From the NCBI GenBank assembly GCA_045595445.1, contig JAZOAK010000029.1, positions 1-10,920 on the forward strand: a stretch of 10,920 bases of DNA. The letters run 5' to 3'. The notes beneath the pieces were generated by a model. That model was given only the letters and a program-made list of their open reading frames with translations, was not told the DNA's origin and did not search any database. The stretch comes from RGIG3009 sp045595445. GTDB lineage: Bacteria; Bacillota; Clostridia; Oscillospirales; Acutalibacteraceae. Every line of letters begins with the position of its first letter. Within the stretch, counting starts at the first letter, position 1. This document shows, one piece after another, positions 5,663 through 10,920 of this stretch. The translations under genes and the position numbers were made by a program.

Positions 5663-5690
5663 GAGTAACCGTACTTACGGCACGAACTTC

Positions 5691-5718
5691 ATTCTACCAC
5701 AAATACGGCGGTTGTCAA
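5691..5718 (-). promoter_or_regulatory. Promoter of the tRNA-Met/tRNA-Trp unit
   Basis: On the minus strand a perfect TTGACA (5713-5718), beginning 3 nt after the rpoD stop codon, is followed after 16 nt by TAGAAT (5691-5696), with TGG just before it as an extended -10. Predicted initiation near 5684 gives a leader of about 20 nt. No terminator lies between rpoD and this promoter, so the tRNAs may also be made from read-through. Confidence 0.82.
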
Positions 5719-5721
5719 GTG

Positions 5722-6894
5722 TTAATCTAAGAAATCCTTTAATTTTTTGCTGCGACTGGGATGACGCAGCTTGCGTAACGCTTTCGCTTCGATCTGACGG
5801 ATACGCTCACGCGTGACGTCAAATTCTTTGCCGACTTCCTCCAATGTGCGCGGACGACCATCCTCCAAACCGAAACGCAACGACAGCACGCGCGCTTCAC
5901 GTTGGGTGAGCGTGCCAAGCACATCGCGCAATTGTTCACGAAGCAACATACGGGACGCCGCATCTGCGGGTGCGGGGGCTTCGTCGTCGGGAATAAAGTC
6001 GCCGAGGTGGCTGTCTTCTTCCTCACCAATGGGGGTTTCAAGCGACACCGGTTCTTGCGCCACGCGCATGATCTCGCGCACCTTTTCCGCCGGCATATCC
6101 AATTCGACGGCGATCTCCTCTGCCGTCGGCTCGTGACCGTTTTTATGCAACAACTGGCTGGATACCTTTTTCACTTTGTTGATGGTTTCCACCATGTGGA
6201 CGGGGCTGCGAATGGTACGCGCCTGATCGGCGATCGCACGCGTGATCGCCTGACGAATCCACCACGTGGCATACGTGGAGAATTTGAAGCCCTTGGTATA
6301 GTCGAACTTCTCAACCGCCTTGATCAGACCGAGGTTGCCCTCTTGGATCAGATCCAAAAACTGCATGCCGCGACCGACGTAGCGTTTCGCAATACTGACG
6401 ACCAAACGGAGGTTGGCTTCGGACAGCCGTTTTTTTGCATAATCGCTGCCTTCGGCGATCTTGATGGATAATTCGATCTCCTCTTCGGGCGACAGCAGCG
6501 GAACGCGACCGATCTCCTTCAAGTACACCTTGACCGGATCGTCGGTGGAAACACCGTCACCGGAACCGTCGTCGTTGCTCTCGGCTTCGGCGACTTCGAC
6601 GGCGGCTTCCATTTCTTCAAACACCGTTTCGCTGAAATCATCGATGACCTCAATGCTCATGCTTTCCAGCGTTTCATACAGCTTGTCCATCTGTTCCGGA
6701 TCAAAATCCAGATTTTCCATCGCATCTAAAATCTCTTGCGTGGTGAGTTTTCCCTTGGTGCGACCGAGTTCGATCAATTCGTTGAGTTGGGTCTTTTTAT
6801 CCTTTTTCACCAAGGTAACGTCCAACAGATCATCAGATACGAGCGAGTCCTGACCGGTGACTTCTTTGAGAATGTCGGCTTTGTTTTCTTGCAT
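5722..6894 (-). CDS. rpoD: Primary RNA polymerase sigma factor SigA (sigma-70)
   Basis: This 390-residue protein is the housekeeping sigma factor, which directs RNA polymerase to -35/-10 promoters. Regions in order: a region 1.1-like acidic N-terminus (about 35-105), region 1.2 (DPVKVYLKEIGRVPLLS, 119-135), region 2 with NLRLVVSIAKRY and the -10-melting block FKFSTYATWWIRQAI (203-217), region 3 (RSPVHMVETINK, 229-240), and region 4 with the helix-turn-helix FDVTRERIRQIEAKALRKL (358-376) and the end KLKDFLD. The length is in the usual SigA range. Region 3.0 keeps H233 and E236, which contact extended -10 elements, in line with the TG motifs at two promoters here. One position is unusual: S230, where SigA proteins generally have isoleucine. 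The ATG at 6894 follows GGAGG at 8 nt. It lies downstream of dnaG, separated by an inverted-repeat element, in the conserved dgt-dnaG-rpoD order. Confidence 0.97.
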   Translation of the reverse strand: MQENKADILKEVTGQDSLVSDDLLDVTLVKKDKKTQLNELIELGRTKGKLTTQEILDAMENLDFDPEQMDKLYETLESMSIEVIDDFSETVFEEMEAAVEVAEAESNDDGSGDGVSTDDPVKVYLKEIGRVPLLSPEEEIELSIKIAEGSDYAKKRLSEANLRLVVSIAKRYVGRGMQFLDLIQEGNLGLIKAVEKFDYTKGFKFSTYATWWIRQAITRAIADQARTIRSPVHMVETINKVKKVSSQLLHKNGHEPTAEEIAVELDMPAEKVREIMRVAQEPVSLETPIGEEEDSHLGDFIPDDEAPAPADAASRMLLREQLRDVLGTLTQREARVLSLRFGLEDGRPRTLEEVGKEFDVTRERIRQIEAKALRKLRHPSRSKKLKDFLD

Positions 6895-6909
6895 TTTTCA
6901 TTCCTCCGT

Positions 6910-7042
6910 TTAGTGTGACAGAATTTTTGTTTCGCCTAAGCCGCGAAGCGCCGCTATCCTGGCGGATCGCAAGCGACAAGGCAACGGCGAACGGGAATTT
7001 TCCATTTGTAAGGTGTGACAGATTCGAGTTCTGTCACACTAA
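6910..7042. repeat. 133-bp inverted-repeat element between dnaG and rpoD (MITE-like)
   Basis: The element is bounded by perfect 14-bp inverted repeats, TTAGTGTGACAGAA at 6910-6923 and TTCTGTCACACTAA at 7029-7042 (plus strand). A third copy of GTGTGACAGA at 7013-7022 forms a 10-bp hairpin with the right arm (7030-7039, 7-nt loop) directly after the dnaG stop. An inner inverted repeat TTCGCC/GGCGAA and short GC-rich stems lie between. Taking TA as a target duplication leaves 11-bp terminal repeats. It codes for nothing. It may be a small non-autonomous transposable element or an intercistronic RNA structure. No U-run follows the hairpin, so it is not an intrinsic terminator. Confidence 0.65.
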
Positions 7043-7050
7043 GGTAATCG

Positions 7051-8814
7051 TTATTGTTTCATCTGCTTCATAACGTTGAGCTTTTCTTGAATTTGCTCGG
7101 GGGTGAGTTCCGACGGTTGCCGGAGTGCCGCCAACTGATGCTCGCTTTTGATAACCGCCGCATAACGTTTTGCCTCATCGACGGTGAGCGACGATACCCG
7201 CTCACGCGCATCCCGCACCATTTTCGTAATATATGCCATTTCATCGGGTTCATACTCTTCCGATAAAAAACTGAGTTCTATGCTTGATCCTTGTTGATGT
7301 CGATCGAGCAGTTGCTCGTACACCTTTCGGTTAAACGGCGTAATCATCTCCTCTGGCGACAAGAGCGGCGCAATGGCGGTCAACCAATCGGGATTAAGTA
7401 AGATCGCGCCGAGCAAGCTCTCCTCCGCACCGGCGCCGCGCACGTGCGCTTTGGCATCGGGATTGACCTTTTGCGTGGAACTTTCGGTATTACGCACCAT
7501 CCGCGAAAATTCTTGCTTCTTCTCGCGCTTTTGCCGCTGCTTCAACTGAAAACTGAGTTGGGATTGCAATGCCGTTTTGGACACGTGCAGATCCGCCGCC
7601 AAGCGGCCGAGATACACGTCCCGTTCGAGCGGACTATGCAGGCCCGCAAGCAGTTCGGTGGCTTCTTTGAGGTAGTTCACTTTACCGTCGGTCGTGCTCA
7701 GCAAATGCCGTTTGCCGAGCTCAATAAGGCGGTATTCAACGTCGTTTGACGCGCGTTCTACAAGCAACTTAAACCGTTCGGGTCCATTATTCTTGATGAA
7801 CTCGTCCGGATCCTTACCGTCGGGAATCGTAACCAAACGAATCCGCAGCCCAACGTCACGCAACAACCCGATGGCGCGCTGCGCGCCTTTTTGCCCGGCG
7901 GCATCCGCATCGAATACCAGCACGACCTCATCCGTATACCGTGACAGGAGCCGAGCGTGCTCCGCGGTAAACGAGGTGCCGAGCGCCGCCACCGCATTTT
8001 GAAAGCCCGCTTGATGCAGGGCGATGACGTCCATATAGCCCTCGCACAAAATAAGGTGATCCGTTTTTTGCTGCTTGGCGAAGTTAAGCGCAAACAGGTT
8101 GTTTGTCTTTTTGAACACCAAGGTATCTCCGGAGTTGAGATATTTCGGTTTGGAATCATCCAGCACGCGGCCGCCGAACGCGATGACGTTGCCGCGCACG
8201 TCGATGATGGGGATCATGACGCGGTTGCGGAAAATATCGTAGATCCCCCGTCCGTTTTTACTTCTGGCACACAGCCACGCGAGCACCAATTCTTCGTCAT
8301 GAAAGCCTTTTTTTCGCAATTCGGACCGCAAAAATTTAAAACTTTGCGGGGCGTAGCCTAACCCGAAATGTCGGATGGTGGCATCGGTATAGCCGCGACT
8401 GTGATAGTAGTCGAGGCCCGCGCGACCGCCTTGCGAGTACAGATACGCATGGAATAAGCGAGCCGCTTCACGGTTGGCTTCCAAAATACGCATCCGCTGT
8501 TTTGCCGTTACATCGTTGTACGATTGTTCCGGCATCGACATTCCCGCGCGGTCTGCCAAAAACTTGACCGCGTCAATATAACTTAAATTCTCGATCTTGC
8601 GGATAAAGGTGACGACGTCGCCGCCCGCGCCGCAACCGAAACAATAAAACGAATTGGTTTCGGGATAGAGGTTGAACGACGGCGTTTTTTCGCCGTGGAA
8701 CGGACAAAGTCCCACTAAATTACGACCGCGCCGTTTCAACGAAACGTACGACGAGACCACACTTTCAATATCATTTTTCGCATTCAATTCTTGTATAAAG
8801 CTATCCGGTAACAT
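7051..8814 (-). CDS. dnaG: DNA primase DnaG
   Basis: DnaG makes the RNA primers for leading- and lagging-strand replication and works with the DnaB-type helicase. This 587-residue protein has the usual length and three parts: an N-terminal CHC2-type zinc finger (C37, H40, C58, C61 in LCPFH and YCFGC); the polymerase core with IYDIFRNRVMIPI and AFGGRVLDDSKPKYLNS (about 190-227) and the TOPRIM motifs E258 in LCEGYMDV and D302/D304 in FDADAAG, which hold the catalytic metals; and a C-terminal helicase-interaction region (about 450-587) after a charged linker. All key residues are intact. The ATG at 8814 follows GAGAGGA at about 7 nt. It starts 35 nt after dgt and precedes rpoD, so the three are probably one operon. 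I see no terminator or clear promoter between dgt and dnaG. Confidence 0.97.
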   Translation of the reverse strand: MLPDSFIQELNAKNDIESVVSSYVSLKRRGRNLVGLCPFHGEKTPSFNLYPETNSFYCFGCGAGGDVVTFIRKIENLSYIDAVKFLADRAGMSMPEQSYNDVTAKQRMRILEANREAARLFHAYLYSQGGRAGLDYYHSRGYTDATIRHFGLGYAPQSFKFLRSELRKKGFHDEELVLAWLCARSKNGRGIYDIFRNRVMIPIIDVRGNVIAFGGRVLDDSKPKYLNSGDTLVFKKTNNLFALNFAKQQKTDHLILCEGYMDVIALHQAGFQNAVAALGTSFTAEHARLLSRYTDEVVLVFDADAAGQKGAQRAIGLLRDVGLRIRLVTIPDGKDPDEFIKNNGPERFKLLVERASNDVEYRLIELGKRHLLSTTDGKVNYLKEATELLAGLHSPLERDVYLGRLAADLHVSKTALQSQLSFQLKQRQKREKKQEFSRMVRNTESSTQKVNPDAKAHVRGAGAEESLLGAILLNPDWLTAIAPLLSPEEMITPFNRKVYEQLLDRHQQGSSIELSFLSEEYEPDEMAYITKMVRDARERVSSLTVDEAKRYAAVIKSEHQLAALRQPSELTPEQIQEKLNVMKQMKQ

Positions 8815-8849
8815 ACGAGTATCCTCTCTTCAATGTTGTATTTCTCATA

Positions 8850-9863
8850 TTATATCGCGCTGATGTGTTGTCCTGACCATCCGCGCGGGATAAACAATTC
8901 GTGGTATTTTTCCAGTGCAAAATTATCCGTCATGCCGGCAATATAATCACCTGCGGCACGACCGACGCCGTCACGCGCGGCGATCCGTTGAAATTCCTCC
9001 GGTAACCGCGCGGCATCTGCAACGTAATATTCATACAAGCGGCAGATGAACTCATCCACCTTTTTCTCCTCGTCTTTGGCGATGGAATCCAAATACAAGC
9101 GATCAAACATAAAGGTGTGCAGCGCATCAAACGATTTTTGCACGGCGGGATCAAAGCGAATATCGTCACCGCTGTTTTCCACCACCGAACGGATCAACGT
9201 ATCAAAACGCTCGGTGCGGGTTTCCCCCAGCACCGCACGAATATCCGACGGAATATCCGATTCCGAAAATACTTTGGCACGCAGAGCATCGTCAATATCG
9301 TGGTTGATATACGCGACGTGATCCGCCACACGCACGATGCGCCCTTCCAACGTTTCCGCCTGCTCGCCTTTGGTGTGACAGAGCATACCGTTGCGCACTT
9401 CGAACGTTAAGTTGAGTCCTTGACCGTCGTTTTCCAGACACTCGACCACGCGCACGCTTTGCTCGTAGTGACGAAAACCGCCGTCCATGCAACGGTCGAG
9501 CGCCCGCTCACCCGCGTGACCGAACGGCGTATGCCCCAAATCATGCGCGAGGGCGATGGCTTCGGTCAGGTCCTCGTTAAGTTGTAAGGCGCGCGCAACC
9601 GTGCGCGCGATCTGCGATACTTCCAGCGTGTGCGTTAAGCGGGTGCGATAATGATCCCCTTTGGGAGAAAGAAACACCTGCGTTTTGTGTTTCAAACGAC
9701 GAAACGCCTTGCTGTGCAACACGCGGTCGCGGTCGCGCTGAAAATCCGTGCGAAAATCGCACTTGTTTTCTGCTTTTTCGCGTCCCTTGCTGTTCGCCGC
9801 AAACGTCGCGCGCGGTGATAAAATCAGCCGCTCGTTTTGCTCGGTTCTCTCTCTTGACACCAT
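8850..9863 (-). CDS. dgt: dGTPase-like dNTP triphosphohydrolase (HD domain)
   Basis: This cytosolic enzyme hydrolyses dNTPs to deoxynucleosides and triphosphate, adjusting the dNTP pool. Counted from the ATG at 9863 it has 337 residues, normal for the Bacillota-type family. HD-domain metal ligands are visible: H78 (RLTHTLEVSQ), H107-D108 (LAHDLGHTPFGH) and D181 (VADHVAYINHD). The N-terminal block DFQRDRDRVLHSKAFRRLKHKTQVF is also characteristic. The open frame extends upstream to 9983, but that would add 40 residues unlike the family and overlap yigZ by 52 bases; GGCGGTGA directly before the ATG at 9863 supports the shorter form. It lies 68 nt after yigZ and 35 nt before dnaG. The dgt-dnaG-rpoD order is common in Clostridia and links dNTP control to replication start. 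Family assignment is firm; the preferred nucleotide is not known. Confidence 0.94.
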   Translation of the reverse strand: MVSRERTEQNERLILSPRATFAANSKGREKAENKCDFRTDFQRDRDRVLHSKAFRRLKHKTQVFLSPKGDHYRTRLTHTLEVSQIARTVARALQLNEDLTEAIALAHDLGHTPFGHAGERALDRCMDGGFRHYEQSVRVVECLENDGQGLNLTFEVRNGMLCHTKGEQAETLEGRIVRVADHVAYINHDIDDALRAKVFSESDIPSDIRAVLGETRTERFDTLIRSVVENSGDDIRFDPAVQKSFDALHTFMFDRLYLDSIAKDEEKKVDEFICRLYEYYVADAARLPEEFQRIAARDGVGRAAGDYIAGMTDNFALEKYHELFIPRGWSGQHISAI

Positions 9864-9931
9864 ACGATCACCGCCTTCTATTTCGTTATACGCATCGTTT
9901 CGCGTATTTCCCTCTAAAAAAGAAAAATTTT

Positions 9932-10555
9932 TTAATACGAATCGTACCGCTCGTCCAACGGGTGAAACACCAGGGACCCGCAAGAACGGTCGGTAAGTTG
10001 TTTTTGAAAGGCATCCACCGCTTCTATCGGCAGATGTAACGACACCGTGACGGTGCTTTCAAACGTGGCGTTATCCACCTTGCCGCCACATTCGGGAATG
10101 AGTGATTGCAAAAAGCCGTACTGCGCGTAATCGCACGTGATCTCACCGTACGCGCACAAGCGGCGCTCAATCACACCCGCCTCAGCGACGGCAAGCGCGG
10201 CGCTTTGCGAATACGCGCGCACCAAGCCGCCGGTACCGAGCAAGATACCGCCGAAATAGCGGGTAACAACGACGACGCAATCGGTAAGGCCCTGCTTTTG
10301 CAGTACTTCAAGGGTGGGCAGCCCTGCCGTTCCTTGCGGTTCGTTATCGTCCGAAAAACGGCTGACACCGCCCTCGCGCAGGACGTAGGCATACACGTTG
10401 TGGCGCGCATCCCAATGCTCTTTCTTCTTGGCGGCGATAAAGTCTAAGGCTTCTTGTTCGGTTGTGACGGGGCATACCGCACCGATAAAACGGGAACGGC
10501 GATCCACATATTCGGCTGTTGCGGCTTTCGCGATGGTTTTATACCTTGCTTCCAT
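9932..10555 (-). CDS. yigZ: YigZ/IMPACT-family protein
   Basis: This 207-residue protein matches the YigZ (UPF0029) family: an N-terminal IMPACT domain with SRFIG (21-25), KKEHWDARHNVYAYVL, the signature DDNEPQGTAGLPTLEVL (69-85) and VTRYFGGILLGTGGLVRAYS (97-116), then a ferredoxin-like DUF1949 domain (about 135-195). The usual form of the signature is DDGEPSGTAG, so N and Q replace G and S here. The biochemical role is not settled: eukaryotic IMPACT regulates the Gcn2 kinase, and bacterial members have been suggested to bind nucleic acid or ribosomes. The ATG at 10555 follows GAGGTGG at about 5 nt. It begins 20 nt after the U-tract of the rpmE terminator, leaving little room for its own promoter, and its stop is 68 nt before dgt across an A/T-rich gap without a GC stem, so it may be the first gene of the dgt-dnaG-rpoD transcript. 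Confidence 0.93.
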   Translation of the reverse strand: MEARYKTIAKAATAEYVDRRSRFIGAVCPVTTEQEALDFIAAKKKEHWDARHNVYAYVLREGGVSRFSDDNEPQGTAGLPTLEVLQKQGLTDCVVVVTRYFGGILLGTGGLVRAYSQSAALAVAEAGVIERRLCAYGEITCDYAQYGFLQSLIPECGGKVDNATFESTVTVSLHLPIEAVDAFQKQLTDRSCGSLVFHPLDERYDSY

Positions 10556-10574
10556 TTTACCACCTCACAACGAG

Positions 10575-10600
10575 AAAAGGCAGCGCATTGCTGCACTGCC
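10575..10600 (-). terminator. Intrinsic terminator after rpmE
   Basis: On the minus strand GGCAGTGCA (10592-10600) pairs with TGCGCTGCC (10579-10587), nine pairs including one G-U, around a GCAA tetraloop, followed by UUUUCU. The U-tract is short, so some read-through into yigZ is plausible. Confidence 0.75.
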
Positions 10601-10613
10601 CTTATCCACAATC

Positions 10614-10823
10614 TTATTTGCCTTCTTTCATACCGAAGCGCTTGTTGAAACGATCAACACGACCGCCGGTATCAACCAGCTTCTGTCTGCCGGTGAAGAA
10701 CGGATGGCACTTGGAGCAGATTTCCACACGGATATTCTCACAGGTGGACGAGGTTTCGATAACCTCACCGCAAGCGCAAGTAATCGTGGTTTTCTCGTAC
10801 TTGGGATGGATATTCTCTTTCAT
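10614..10823 (-). CDS. rpmE: 50S ribosomal protein L31 (zinc-binding type)
   Basis: Counted from the ATG at 10823 this is a 69-residue L31, a large-subunit protein that helps bridge the two ribosomal subunits. It starts MKENIHPKY and carries the four zinc-ligand cysteines of the C+ form: C16 and C18 in CACG, C36 and C39 in CSKCHPFFTGRQK. The open frame reaches back to 10886, but those 21 extra residues do not resemble L31, and AGAGGTG stands just before the ATG at 10823. C+ forms are in many bacteria replaced by a cysteine-free paralogue under zinc starvation; no such paralogue is in the window. It lies 63 nt downstream of a tRNA-Ser gene and may be co-transcribed with it, as I see no convincing promoter between them. 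A terminator follows at 10575-10600. Confidence 0.96.
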   Translation of the reverse strand: MKENIHPKYEKTTITCACGEVIETSSTCENIRVEICSKCHPFFTGRQKLVDTGGRVDRFNKRFGMKEGK

Positions 10824-10886
10824 TCTTGTCACCTCTTTCAGAAGCCGGTGTATTCCAATATCGAAGGAATCCTCCGTTGAAATCAA

Positions 10887-10920
10887 TGGCGGAGAGTTAG
10901 GGATTTGAACCCTAGGTACG
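10887..10920 (-). tRNA. tRNA-Ser, 3' part only (cut by window edge)
   Basis: The last 34 nt of a tRNA are visible on the minus strand: end of a variable arm, T-stem TAGGG/CCCTA with loop TTCAAAT, 3' acceptor strand ACTCTCC, discriminator G and encoded CCA at 10887-10889. The implied 5' acceptor GGAGAGT and the G discriminator fit tRNA-Ser. The anticodon is outside the window, so the isotype is inferred. Confidence 0.75.

Noticed and set aside
7011..7042. Intrinsic terminator after dnaG
   Set aside because: The hairpin is good, but on the minus strand it is followed by CCTTACAAATGG with no U-tract.
9864..9983. N-terminal extension of dgt to a start at 9983
   Set aside because: The extra 40 residues do not resemble the family, overlap yigZ by 52 bases, and lack a suitable ribosome binding site, whereas the ATG at 9863 has one.
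10824..10886. N-terminal extension of L31 to 10886
   Set aside because: L31 proteins begin at MKENIHPKY; AGAGGTG lies directly before the ATG at 10823, and the extension reaches the base next to the tRNA-Ser CCA end.

Overview
Every gene I can support in this window lies on the minus strand, so transcription runs from the high coordinates to the low ones. The window looks like a chromosomal segment of an anaerobic Bacillota bacterium, probably class Clostridia. The reasons are the dgt-dnaG-sigA order, a sigma factor very close to the SigA type, a zinc-type L31, tRNA genes with encoded CCA, strong AGGAGG-type ribosome binding sites and intrinsic terminators with U-tracts. I cannot name a genus from the sequence.

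Layout in transcription order. At 10920-10575 are the 3' end of a tRNA-Ser gene and rpmE (L31), closed by a terminator. At 10555-5722 is a housekeeping cluster: yigZ (IMPACT family), dgt (dNTP triphosphohydrolase), dnaG (primase) and rpoD/sigA. A 133-bp inverted-repeat element sits between dnaG and rpoD. At 5718-5433 follow a promoter, tRNA-Met(CAT), tRNA-Trp(CCA) and a strong terminator. At 5432-5308 is a gene-free array of small hairpins joined by a constant 8-nt linker. At 5212-3617 is a two-gene sugar operon (fructose-6-phosphate aldolase/transaldolase-like enzyme plus a short-chain dehydrogenase) with a near-consensus promoter and its own terminator. At 3519-2154 is a monocistronic larA-type racemase/epimerase with promoter and terminator. 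At 2115-1636 is a small intracellular-looking amidase-domain protein. At 1620-1 is an amidohydrolase gene translationally coupled to a PnuC-type vitamin/nucleoside transporter gene that runs off the left edge.

How the parts fit. The right half serves information processing: translation (L31, tRNAs), nucleotide-pool control (Dgt), replication priming (DnaG) and transcription initiation (SigA). The left half is accessory metabolism. The aldolase-like enzyme, the dehydrogenase and the LarA homologue all act on small hydroxylated carbon compounds and could belong to one sugar/hydroxyacid pathway, but they are in separate transcription units, so that is inference. The PnuC-amidohydrolase pair suggests uptake of a vitamin- or nucleoside-like compound followed by hydrolysis.

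The least explained parts are the hairpin array at 5308-5432 and the inverted-repeat element between dnaG and rpoD. I do not see a clearly new multi-gene system. These two non-coding elements and the amidohydrolase-pnuC pair are the best candidates for something undescribed.
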